Assembly (NCBI GenBank): GCA_026391835.1
Contig: JAPLDF010000075.1
Location: 186,001-250,000, forward strand
Source: Bacteroidota bacterium
Lineage (GTDB): Bacteria > Bacteroidota > Bacteroidia > Bacteroidales > FEN-979
Length of the DNA: 64,000 bases
Direction: 5' to 3'
The notes below the pieces were generated by a model. The model had not been told where the DNA came from. It saw only the letters and a program-made list of their open reading frames with translations, and searched no databases. Positions 55,401 through 63,094 of this stretch are shown here, one piece after another. Position 1 is the stretch's first letter; every line of letters begins with the position of its first letter. The translations under genes and the position numbers were made by a program.

Positions 55401-55831
55401 TCTGGATGACCTCCCCGCGAAATGATTCGCTGCAAAGCCTGATCTCAAAAACAAGCAACTACATGCTTGAAATCACCACCGACAATAAAATTAACTTCCG
55501 TTCAGATATTGACATTCCCGATGATCCCATTATTTTGCAGGAGAAGGTCCGGAACGATGCATTCCTGATTCTCAAGGAAGGATTGCACAACATCATCCGG
55601 CATTCAGGGGCCGGAAATGTTGCCTTCAGCGCCGTGGTAAATGAAAACCTTTGTATCGTCCGCCTCAGAGATGATGGTGCCGGAATGGATGAGGCCGGCC
55701 ATGAAAAAAAAGGATCACACGGCAACGGGCTGATCAACATGCGTAAAAGGGCCCTGGAATCCGGAATCGGTTTCGACATTCATTCAGCTCGTGGGAAGGG
55801 CACGGAAATAGTCCTTCAGTTGAAAATCTGA
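52472..55831 (+). CDS. FG-GAP beta-propeller sensor histidine kinase
   Basis: 1119 residues. A signal/anchor segment lies near 20-40. A first propeller-like region (~45-340) is followed by seven FG-GAP/VCBS-type calcium-binding repeats at ~344-706 (D-F-T-G-D-G-K-Q-D, D-I-D-N-D-N-D-Q-D, D-V-D-N-D-G-D-L-D and others). Three membrane helices lie at ~829-906. A HisKA_3 domain with S-R-D-L-H-D-D-L (His927) and a HATPase with N-I-I-R-H-S-G, D-D-G-A-G-M-D and H-G-N-G-L follow. The long propeller would sense a sugar or surface ligand in the periplasm. Its response regulator is next. The exact start is uncertain; later starts would also give a signal sequence. Confidence 0.85.
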   Translation: MYGIPKESYICRTVKPRLLRSIHLLAVILVFLAAVPVAGQPVSFRKINTGTKSDIHAILRDHRQGVYFLTDKIYRLDNNAWKKLDFPVEGKIYTFYPVSPHDIWFTVIPFTSTCLLYHYRDGITENIRPPFANYITAMYFITPDKAFFAGVSDMAVYENGKFTVLPPLPVRYNILKIFGKDLSSFWILTEGGELFEYGQGKYKSILNHKAVSDFCFYDYRDGYVLANDELYRVHGSGVKLVLKNADLKLLKKITLLPDGTILMAGTNGLVMSYSNGKLARIGAQSAGNLTNLVSVGTDDIWICGKNGRLLYAGKKQFPEYIEDNQGFSSHKLSSIGLSSDDEYGVAMADFTGDGKQDIYTVRIYEQNRLYLNNIVSTDRYDELYSFQEECVKRSAQGAIGPADHPEKNELKIGISAADIDNDNDQDIYLCYLNSINKLLLNQGNGYFRNVSAQRNRACSNMKRSNSAAFADVDNDGDLDLFVANEEGTNRLFMNDGTGHFTDITATSGLMSVSGGMCASFADVNNDGLPDLCVTFWYPSNKLYINESVNGKIHFRDVSAASGLAGAAPSKSNAVVFADVNNDGSADLFIANRNTGNKLYLNNGRGIFTDKTRDYFQPDNYMSNGAVFADFDLDGFLDLYVTNVGENVLYKNMNGLGFKDVTASFGAELSGYCTGCATGDIDNDGDPDMYVANYINGNSKLFVNITEKKSFIKVKLHGVRSNRDAIGTRVWLYKSSGTNAVAALAGYRELNGGGGYCSVSAKEMIFGVEKGEEYRMLVKFPSSPDTLRFDHISAGKTLDISELTGFPALYAETVRQIARFFTDSENQPEIIKYLLIFCLLVFYNLKQHVTIRNLSLIRWLGAGFIFAVFVFVNEFFLYQWISVRYFIAPVIVLILLVMEHLFVDRILLRQFAQQEKQELREKLSRDLHDDLASTLGSISIYAETFKSMDEPSHADFKKLSVKIAGLTQSALQSISDIIWMTSPRNDSLQSLISKTSNYMLEITTDNKINFRSDIDIPDDPIILQEKVRNDAFLILKEGLHNIIRHSGAGNVAFSAVVNENLCIVRLRDDGAGMDEAGHEKKGSHGNGLINMRKRALESGIGFDIHSARGKGTEIVLQLKI

Positions 55832-55890
55832 CCTGATCAGGCTATTCAATCTGCCGGGATTCATTGTTACTTTGCATAAAATAATTTCAG

Positions 55891-56520
55891 ATGTCCATTT
55901 CCATAGGTGTTGTTGAAGATCATTCTGAATTCAGGCAGGGATTGGTTTACCTGATCTCCTCATTCTCCGACTATGCAGTTGCATGGGCATATTCTTCGGT
56001 AGAGGAGGCCATTGAGAACTTTGCCGCAGCTGATGTGCTTTTACTGGACATCAACCTCCCCGGCCTGACAGGGATTGAGGCCATCCCTGTATTTAAAAAA
56101 AAGTGTCCTGAACTAAAGATCGTCATGCTCACCATTCTCGAAGATGATTACCATATCCTCGAGGCCATCAAAAGCGGCGCCGACGGGTACATCCTGAAAA
56201 AGACCAGCCCGACGAAGATACTGGACTCCATCCGGCAGGTATATGACGGGGGCGCAGCCCTTACACCCATGGTGGCCAAACAGGTGATGGCATTCCTGAA
56301 GCCGGCCGCCGCTGTGCCGGGATCACCTTCGCAACTCACCGCGCGCGAAAAGGAAATCCTCACTCTCATCACCCAGGGCATGACCAACGAGGTGATCGCA
56401 GAAAAGTTATTTATCAGCATCCAGACAGTCCGTAACCACATAAAAAACATTTATGACAAACTGCAGGTGCACTCCAGGGCCCAGGTTGTTGTCAAAGCCT
56501 TCAGGGAAAAGCTGATCTGA
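55891..56520 (+). CDS. LuxR/NarL-type response regulator
   Basis: 209 residues. Receiver domain with phospho-acceptor Asp53 (L-L-L-D-I-N-L-P-G) and late K-K-T-S-P. The C-terminal HTH is of the LuxR/NarL type (L-T-A-R-E-K-E-I-L-T-L-I-T-Q-G-M, N-E-V-I-A-E-K-L-F-I, V-R-N-H-I-K-N-I-Y). It starts 59 bp after the kinase and is its probable partner. Target genes are not obvious from the sequence. Confidence 0.9.
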   Translation: MSISIGVVEDHSEFRQGLVYLISSFSDYAVAWAYSSVEEAIENFAAADVLLLDINLPGLTGIEAIPVFKKKCPELKIVMLTILEDDYHILEAIKSGADGYILKKTSPTKILDSIRQVYDGGAALTPMVAKQVMAFLKPAAAVPGSPSQLTAREKEILTLITQGMTNEVIAEKLFISIQTVRNHIKNIYDKLQVHSRAQVVVKAFREKLI

Positions 56521-56536
56521 TGTATAGACGGTCTGT

Positions 56537-57289
56537 TCATTTTTGATGAAACTTATCATGCTCCCATTGTTTGGGATTATTTTTTATATAATTGACAATG
56601 TTTTGGAAAGATTCTTCATTCCTGATAATATGGTCATAAAAACGCGATTGCCAGTAAAAAAAATCAAACCCGTTTTTATTGCACCAACGTTTCACTGAGG
56701 CTTTGTATTGATTGATGATTACAGAAACCGAACCGGCTTTTGGTTTTCCAAACAGGTTGGGTTGTGGTTGTATGGCCGGTGGTGGCGACAAACCTGGCGG
56801 TGGGGACACGGCTGGCGGTGGGGACACGGCTGGCGGTGGGGACACGGCTGGCGGTGGGGACACGCCATGGCGTGTCCCTACGGGACCATCACCGGTTGTC
56901 GGTAGGGCCATGCCATGGCATGGCCCATCATCGCATGGCCCACCATCGCATGGCCCATCATCGCATGGCCCACCATCGCATGACCTGTAACCTATAAATC
57001 TATCCTCTTTATCAAATTTCTGTTCACCATTTAAAATCAAAATCAAATGAACATGATTTGGCATGACCACATGTTCAGCAACCAAAGCATGGCTGAAATG
57101 TGTTGGCACTTCCTTTAAAAACTTTTCCGCAATAGTGCCGGCTTCATTCAGGTGCATTTCTCCATTGACAATCTTTCCGAAATAGTGCCGGTGGTCCTTT
57201 GTACAAATAGTAATAAAGTATAATCCCTCAAGGGTGTAATCGTACCCTTTCAAACGTTTTGAATGACGATGGTGTGTTACGGGAATCAT
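56537..57289 (-). CDS. RAYT-type Y1 transposase with REP insertion in frame
   Basis: 250 residues. The HUH motif is N-H-V-H-L-I (His79, His81) and the catalytic tyrosine is Tyr195 in I-N-Q-Y-K-A-S. The end W-Q-S-R-F-Y-D-H-I-I-R-N matches REP-associated tyrosine transposases (TnpA_REP/IS200-like), usually ~170-200 residues. Between about residues 101 and 178 it carries extra Asp-Gly-Pro-Cys units and S-P-P-P-A-V units that do not belong to the family; these come from repeats and two palindromes at 56794-56978. The enzyme nicks and moves single-stranded REP elements. Confidence 0.8.
   Translation of the reverse strand: MIPVTHHRHSKRLKGYDYTLEGLYFITICTKDHRHYFGKIVNGEMHLNEAGTIAEKFLKEVPTHFSHALVAEHVVMPNHVHLILILNGEQKFDKEDRFIGYRSCDGGPCDDGPCDGGPCDDGPCHGMALPTTGDGPVGTRHGVSPPPAVSPPPAVSPPPAVSPPPGLSPPPAIQPQPNLFGKPKAGSVSVIINQYKASVKRWCNKNGFDFFYWQSRFYDHIIRNEESFQNIVNYIKNNPKQWEHDKFHQK
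56794..56865. repeat. 18-bp satellite in the RAYT gene (S-P-P-P-A-V units)
   Basis: Four units of CTGGCGGTGGGGACACGG/C; the last runs into the left half of the first palindrome at 56857. Confidence 0.8.
56857..56926. repeat. Pair of inverted REP-like palindromes (BIME-like)
   Basis: Palindrome 1 (56857-56878) and palindrome 2 (56905-56926) are perfect 22-bp inverted repeats with the same core GCCATGGC and the same GGG/CCC ends, but different, internally paired arms (ACAC/GTGT versus CCAT/ATGG). GTAG precedes palindrome 2 (56902-56905) and, on the other strand, palindrome 1 (CTAC at 56878-56881), as the recognition tetranucleotide does in E. coli REPs. They face each other in inverted orientation with 26 bp between. 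Confidence 0.85.
56919..56978. repeat. 15-bp satellite in the RAYT gene (D-G-P-C units)
   Basis: Four units of CATGGCCCAYCATCG, starting inside the right half of palindrome 2 and extending away from it. Confidence 0.8.
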
Positions 57290-57789
57290 GATTTCGTTCT
57301 TTTTGTTTTCCTTAAATGAGTATTGCCCGGGTTTTCCATATTCAGTTTATTGCTTAATCGGGAAAAATGCAAAAGGTAATATGGCAGGTGAATCTTTTTC
57401 AATTGTAAAATGACCTTGCAGGGCTATTGCAGGGTAACTTCCTTCCATCCAATTTTGCACCATCACCTGCATATCCTAAATTATTCTATTATGAGAAAAA
57501 TATCGGTATTGATGATTCTGCTTTTGCTCAATGGCAGTGTATTGTTTTCACAGGTTGGCATTAACACCGACGGCAGCGCTCCAAATAGCGCAGCCATGCT
57601 CGATGTCAAGTCCACAACCAAAGGGCTGCTGCCTCCTCGGATGTCACATGCAGAGATGAATGCCATTGCAAGTCCTGCATTTGGCCTCATTGTTTACTGC
57701 ACCGACTGCGGAGCAACCGGGCTCGGCACCCTCTGCCTGTGCGTGGCTGGCACCTGGTACATGTTGGATGCAAGCTGCATGACCCCTTT

Positions 57790-58815
57790 ATCACCGGTAA
57801 CAGGAGCGCATGTGCCTGCTGCAACTCAAATCGCCTGGAACTGGAACACCGTATCCGGTGCCACAGGCTACAAATGGGGCACGACCAATGTATATGCCTC
57901 CGCCACCGACATGGGAACAGCGGTGACCAAAACCGAAACCGGGCTGACCTGCAATACGGCATACACCCGCTACGCATGGGCCTACAGCGCCTGCGGGAAC
58001 TCCACGCCGGTTACCCTGACACAAATAACTTCGCTCAGTCCTCCGGCAGTGCCCACATCCGGGACCCATGTACCTGCAGCAACCCAGGTCATCTGGAACT
58101 GGAACACAGTATCCGGTGCCACAGGCTACAAATGGGGCACGACCAATGTATATGCCTCCGCCACCGACATGGGAACAGCGGTGACCAAAACCGAAACCGG
58201 GCTGACCTGCAATACCGCTTACACCCGCTATGCATGGGCCTACAGCGCCTGCGGGAACTCCACGCCGGTTACCCTGATACAAACAACTTCGCTCAGCCCG
58301 CCCGCTCAGCCCGCCCGCAGTACCCACATCCGGAACCCATGTACCGGCAGCAACCCAGGTCGTCTGGAACTGGAATACTGTATCTGGTGCCACAGGCTAC
58401 AAATGGGGCACGACCAATGTCTATGCTTCCGCCACCGACATGGGAACAACTGTGACCAAAACCGAAACCGGGCTGACCTGCAATACCGCTTACACCCGCT
58501 ATGCATGGGCCTACAGCGCCTGCGGGAACTCCACGCCGGTTACCCTGATACAAACAACTTCGCTCAGCCCGCCCGCAGTGCCAACTTCCGGCACTCATGT
58601 GCCTGCTGCAACTCAAATCGCCTGGAACTGGAACACCGTATCCGGTGCCACAGGCTACAAATGGGGCACGACCAATGTCTATGCTTCCGCCACCGATATG
58701 GGAACAGCGGTGACGAAAACCGAAACCGGGCTGACCTGCAATACCGCTTACACCCGCTATGCATGGGCCTACAGCGCCTGTGGGAACTCCACGCCGCTAA
58801 CGCTGACACAATCAA
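57790..58815. repeat. Four 258-bp tandem Fn3-like units
   Basis: Matching points (the TGGAACTGGAA core) lie at 57836, 58094, 58365 and 58623, i.e. spacings of 258, 271 (258+13) and 258 bp. The units are nearly identical at the DNA level, which favours copy-number change and gene conversion. Confidence 0.85.
58290..58315 (+). repeat. 13-bp tandem duplication (CGCTCAGCCCGCC x2)
   Basis: Two direct copies at 58290-58302 and 58303-58315. The equivalent place in the next unit (~58560) has a single copy. Confidence 0.9.
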
Positions 58816-59522
58816 CCGCAGCTTGTGCGGCTAGTTGCGGTTCTCCCATCATAATCAACCATGTTGCCGGAAGTGCCGCTCCTGTTTCTAAAACCGTCAC
58901 ATATGGTACAGTTACGAATATTCCCGGGGAAACAACAAAGTGCTGGATAACCAGTAACCTCGGAGCAGATCAGCAGGCAACCGCTGTTGATGACATTACC
59001 GAAGCCTCGGCAGGCTGGCATTGGCAGTTTAACCGCAAACAGGGATACAAGCATGATGGAACAACCCGTACGCCAAATACTGCCTGGAATACCTATATTG
59101 ACGAAAACTCCGACTGGATTCCGGCCAATGACCCGTGTGTCTCGGAACTTGGAGGCACCTGGCGTATCCCAACCTATACAGAGTGGTTCAATGTGGACGA
59201 TATCGGGGCATGGGGCAACTGGACCGGCCCATGGACTTCAGCCTTAAAACTCCACGCAGCAGGTCAACTGGCCCCGTGGGACGGATCTTGGATCAACCGT
59301 GGTTACAGTGGTACCTATTATACCAGCAATCAAAGCACGACACACATAGGCTGGAGCATGTATTTTACAAGTACGGTCAGTGGTGTCTTTGGTGCGGGGA
59401 ATGGCAAGGAGAGCGGGTGGTCGTTGCGATGCATCAAATAGCTGGACTTTGATGACCGGCACCAACCGGGATCGGGTGCATGAAAACATCATGCTGTTAA
59501 ACCTGGTTGCCTGGTAAAAAAA

Positions 59523-59556
59523 AAGAGGCTGTCACAAAATTCCGTGACAGCCTCTT
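59523..59556. terminator. Strong bidirectional terminator
   Basis: AAGAGGCTGTCAC faces GTGACAGCCTCTT with an 8-base loop, preceded by an A-run. It serves the FISUMP gene on the left and the gene at 59572-60132 on the right. Confidence 0.8.
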
Positions 59557-59571
59557 CAACATTCAGGCGGC

Positions 59572-60132
59572 TTACAAGGTTACTACTTTAGTCACAACAT
59601 GACCAGGATTATCGGTTGCACTGGCAGTTATCATTATTCCATCCAGTTTTAACAACTCCTCTGTCGCTGCATAGACATAGTAGTTCGTATAATTACGCCT
59701 GAAGGCAGGCCCCTCTTCGAGCAGTGTTCCGTCGGGTTTTTCAATCCTGACCGTGACACCCACCACTTCGAATTTGTCAACAGCGGTTATAACAATCACG
59801 TTGCCCGGATGTCCTGCGTATTGTTCAACATCGAGCTCGCTGATTACCGGGGATGACAGGTAATCACCCAAAGCAAGGTTGTAGGCCGATATGCCGGGAA
59901 TACTACTGTTCAGGTACTTTTCCCATAAAACGGGGTCATCCTTGCAAAGTATGGCATATTTGACAGCCTTTTTGAACAGCTCCCGGTGGCCTTCCTGCCC
60001 CTTGGAGGTTTTAACGGATACCTTCGGCATCCTTGACATAATTGTCTGTCCCGCCATATTGCGGAAGATATGCTTCTTTCCGCTTCTGCCCGACATACTG
60101 TCGAACATTCCATCTAATTTTACCTTTGTCAT
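59572..60132 (-). CDS. Conserved-looking protein, unknown
   Basis: 186 residues with no signal peptide. The N-terminal ~40 residues are basic (R-S-G-K-K-H-I-F-R-N). The second half has strand-rich sequence (G-H-P-G-N-V-I-V-I-T-A-V-D-K-F-E-V-V-G-V-T-V-R-I). No family recognised with confidence; the layout resembles small conserved Bacteroidota proteins of unknown function. It is a stand-alone gene. Confidence 0.6.
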   Translation of the reverse strand: MTKVKLDGMFDSMSGRSGKKHIFRNMAGQTIMSRMPKVSVKTSKGQEGHRELFKKAVKYAILCKDDPVLWEKYLNSSIPGISAYNLALGDYLSSPVISELDVEQYAGHPGNVIVITAVDKFEVVGVTVRIEKPDGTLLEEGPAFRRNYTNYYVYAATEELLKLDGIMITASATDNPGHVVTKVVTL

Positions 60133-60458
60133 ATATTTAAATTTTAAAAAATTAAATTAATTCCGAATTGATACAACTATTCAGGTTGTTTCATTCGGAG
60201 GTGCCCGCATCCGGTGAACACCGCATGCTGCGATAGCCAAACCTGTTTTGAGGCAGGTACGGTCGTCCGGATCGACTTTTTTGCTGAGTGACTTTGTTAT
60301 AAAAATGGTCATAAACATTGAATAAATTCTGTTTAAAACCCCATTGACAAGAGAACCCTCCAAAAGGTTGTAATCGTTTTTGAAAAAAAATGAAAATATT
60401 TTATAAGTTGCAGATTATCAGGAAGAATAATTTTCAATCCTGAGGGACTAACCTCTCC

Positions 60459-60560
60459 GTGGCCCTCGGTTTCTTCTCCATGTATCTCCGTGTAACAATG
60501 AATTACACGGAGGGCCACAGAGGATTCACAGAGGGCCACAAAGGATTCGCAGAGGGCCAC
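60459..60560. repeat. Degenerate CACAGAGGGCCACAGAG repeat block
   Basis: Copies around 60505, 60525 and 60545 separated by GATT, plus a small hairpin TCCGTGTAA / TTACACGGA just before them. Same family as 1048-1096. Confidence 0.6.
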
Positions 60561-60564
60561 CCAG

Positions 60565-60718
60565 CCTTTAGGAACGATACAGCCAGCCTATAGGCACGAT
60601 ACAGCCAGCCTATAGGCACGATACAGCCAGCCTATGGAAACGATATAGCCAGCCTATAGAAACGATATAGCCTGCCTATAGAAACGATATAGCCTGCCTA
60701 TAGAAACGATATAATCAT
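60565..60718. repeat. 22-bp tandem repeat, seven units
   Basis: Units CCTATAGGCACGATACAGCC-AG and variants (CCTATAGAAACGATATAGCC-TG), exactly 22 bp each from 60565. No spacers of other sequence, so not a CRISPR array. It lies ~190 bp before the cyclase promoter, within the gene-free gap 60133-61065. Confidence 0.85.
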
Positions 60719-60905
60719 ATCGCAGAAACGATTGTTTATCAATGTTTTACGATCAATATAACGTCATGTCAGCAGGCCGGAAAGTATGTCGCATTGCCGG
60801 TTATGCATTGAATTTGAATGCCATAACAGTGTTATTGTTCGGTTAAAATATGTAATAAACAATCAGTCAATTGCCTTTTCATTGTTATGGAAATCAAATA
60901 ATTGC

Positions 60906-60936
60906 TTGATTTTAACCTGATTGTATCGTAACTTTC
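60906..60936 (+). promoter_or_regulatory. Promoter-like block before the cyclase gene
   Basis: TTGA (60906-60909), 19 bp, TAACTTTC (60929-60936). The same spacing as the blocks before the genes at 40901 and 44291. Confidence 0.4.
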
Positions 60937-61065
60937 AGCAAAAAAAAATACTGTCATTTTGAATCAAACCGGAACTGGTTCACAGTGCAGCCGGGGTTGC
61001 GGTTGTACCATATTTTGGTAGGGGTATTCCATAAAAGGTTAAAGGCAAACTTTATATCAGCAGGT

Positions 61066-62925
61066 ATGAAAAACAAGACACACCCGGAGATTACCATTTC
61101 AGATAAAAACCTGTTTTTCATTATGGTCATGTTTGCCAACCTCTGTATGCCGGCCGCCGGAGTCTATGCACAAAAACAAGGATGGGAAAGGGTCGATTCA
61201 CTGAAAAGGGAACTTTTAAACCACCCGGCTGATGATACAGCGAAAGTCAAACTCATGTACCAGATCTCCTTTATCGATCATTCCATCGCCCCCGTTGATG
61301 GAATTGAATACGGTGAAAAAGCCCTTGCCCTCGCAGAGTCACTGGATTATACCGATGGAATCATTTGGTCCCTCCTGTGCACGGGCAACTGTTATTGGAA
61401 ACTGCCCAATCTGCCCAAAGCACTTGAGTATTTCATCAGGGCGCTCGAGATTTCGGAAAAATTCGGTAAGGAGCAGTTCATAGCCATTTCGAACAACAAT
61501 ATCGGCAATGTTTATGCCGATAAGGAGGATCGCGACGATGCCCTGAAGTATTACCTGAAAGCGCTGGCAGCCAATGAGAAACTGAATTCAAAAATCCGGG
61601 TTGCCCGGAATCTCTCCAACATTGGTTCGATTTATACAGACAAGAAAGATTTTTCGAGGGCCCTCGATTTTCATACCAGGGCTTTAAAACTCTATGAAGA
61701 ACTGGGTGAAAAGAGGGGACTGTCGATCACCCTGGTCAACATCGGCGTGATCTGTGTTGCCACAGGTGATTACGACCAGGCCCTCGAACATTTTAACCGT
61801 GCGGTGCAGGTAGCAGAGGAAGCCGGGGAGGAGTCAGGACTGATGAATGCATACGGAAACATCGGGTACCTGTATTATAAAATTGCAACAGACACGCATC
61901 ACGACAACATCGTCCGTGCATACCTGCCTGAAGAGGTCAGGAACGATTACCTGAAAAAGTCTGTCGACTATTCCACCATGGCATTCAGGCTTGGAAAGAA
62001 AATCCCTGCCATGACTGAAATCATCGGGTGGTCGCGCAACATCGCCGATGCTTCGGTTGTTTTGAAGAATTATGAACAGGCCTACCGTTACCTTGATTCC
62101 AGCCGCTATTACAGCGACTCGGTCTATAGCCTTGAAAAGACGAAAATAATCAACAGCCTTAAAAACAGGCTTGAAATGGACCAGAAGGATGCTGAGATCA
62201 GGATCGCAAAAGTGAAATTTGAAAAGGCGAATATCCAGCGTTTCGCTCTGGCAGTTGGGTTTGTATTGCTGATCATCATTGTCTTTCTTGTTTACCGCGA
62301 CCGGCGAAAGTCGGAGCGCGTGCTGCTGAATATCCTGCCGGGCAAGATCGCCCGGCGGCTGAAAAACAGGGAACGCCCCATCGCCGAACGGTTTGATGAC
62401 GCAGCAGTGGTTTTTATCGATATTGCTGAGTTTACATCATTTTCCATGCACAGGGAGCCCGATTACGTGGTAGGGTTGCTGACCGACTTTTTCACAAAAA
62501 TGGATCACCTGGCGGAGAAACACGGCATGGAGAAGATCAAAACCATAGGCGATTGTTACATGGCGGTTAGCGGTTTGCCCGAACCGGTGCCCGACAGCCT
62601 CGAACGTGCGGCCCGGTTTGCCATAGAGGCAAGGGACCTGATGCGGACTTATACGACCTACGACGGGCATGAGATCCGCGTAAGGATAGGGATTGACGCA
62701 GGAAAGGTGGTGGCCGGCGTAATCGGCGAGAAAAAATTCAGTTACGACCTCTGGGGCGATGTGGTAAATACTGCCTCGAGAATGGAATCACACGGAATTG
62801 TCGGCGAGATCCAGGTCACCGAAAATGTGTTCCACCGGCTTAAAGGACAATTCATCATGAAAGAACGCGGGGAATGCGACATCAAGGGAAAAGGCAGGAT
62901 GAAGACCTGGATCCTGGAGAACTGA
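61066..62925 (+). CDS. TPR - class III adenylate cyclase, membrane protein
   Basis: 619 residues from the ATG at 61066, the likely start because it precedes a hydrophobic signal segment (F-F-I-M-V-M-F-A-N-L-C-M). TPR units span ~60-380 (A-L-E-Y-F-I-R-A-L-E-I, A-L-K-Y-Y-L-K-A-L, A-L-D-F-H-T-R-A-L). A membrane helix lies at ~392-410. The class III cyclase domain at ~443-605 has F-I-D-I-A-E-F-T, K-T-I-G-D-C-Y-M, I-G-I-D-A-G and D-L-W-G-D-V-V-N-T-A-S-R. The metal-binding Asp pair, the adenine-specific Lys and the Asn/Arg transition-state pair are all present, so adenylate cyclase activity is likely. The TPR part would sense a periplasmic partner. Confidence 0.85.
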   Translation: MKNKTHPEITISDKNLFFIMVMFANLCMPAAGVYAQKQGWERVDSLKRELLNHPADDTAKVKLMYQISFIDHSIAPVDGIEYGEKALALAESLDYTDGIIWSLLCTGNCYWKLPNLPKALEYFIRALEISEKFGKEQFIAISNNNIGNVYADKEDRDDALKYYLKALAANEKLNSKIRVARNLSNIGSIYTDKKDFSRALDFHTRALKLYEELGEKRGLSITLVNIGVICVATGDYDQALEHFNRAVQVAEEAGEESGLMNAYGNIGYLYYKIATDTHHDNIVRAYLPEEVRNDYLKKSVDYSTMAFRLGKKIPAMTEIIGWSRNIADASVVLKNYEQAYRYLDSSRYYSDSVYSLEKTKIINSLKNRLEMDQKDAEIRIAKVKFEKANIQRFALAVGFVLLIIIVFLVYRDRRKSERVLLNILPGKIARRLKNRERPIAERFDDAAVVFIDIAEFTSFSMHREPDYVVGLLTDFFTKMDHLAEKHGMEKIKTIGDCYMAVSGLPEPVPDSLERAARFAIEARDLMRTYTTYDGHEIRVRIGIDAGKVVAGVIGEKKFSYDLWGDVVNTASRMESHGIVGEIQVTENVFHRLKGQFIMKERGECDIKGKGRMKTWILEN

Positions 62926-63094
62926 TTTGATTACCTGGTGTTTTTGGGGAGGGATTTCATTTTTTTCTAATGGATAGCTGTTTTATTACCAGTCATATAC
63001 AATAAATCACTACCTTTACTGCGTTGATGGCTGCTGATGTCTGAACCGGACTAACCTGTGCAATTCATCTTCCCTGGTACCTAAAACACCCTTT

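Larger units (their letters stand above)
57491..59441 (+). pseudogene. Fn3-repeat FISUMP protein broken by a 13-bp duplication
   Basis: ATG at 57491 starts a signal peptide (M-R-K-I-S-V-L-M-I-L-L-L-L-N-G) and the shared block Q-V-G-I-N-T-D-G-S-A-P-N-S-A-A-M-L-D-V. Four 258-bp Fn3-like units follow (W-N-W-N-T-V-S-G-A-T-G-Y-K-W-G-T-T), then a FISUMP domain to 59441. A tandem 13-bp duplication at 58290-58315 shifts the frame by +1, so the first frame ends as a garbled peptide at 58834 and the true continuation lies in another frame. Removing one 13-bp copy would restore a ~646-residue protein. No stops other than this were found along the correct frame. Confidence 0.8.

Noticed and set aside
57791-58616. 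Long antisense frames across the Fn3 repeats
   Set aside because: They mirror the repeated sense gene, with Cys/Arg/Gly-rich composition and no known motifs.
60565-60718. Possible CRISPR array
   Set aside because: The 22-bp units follow each other directly with no unique spacers, and no cas genes are present.
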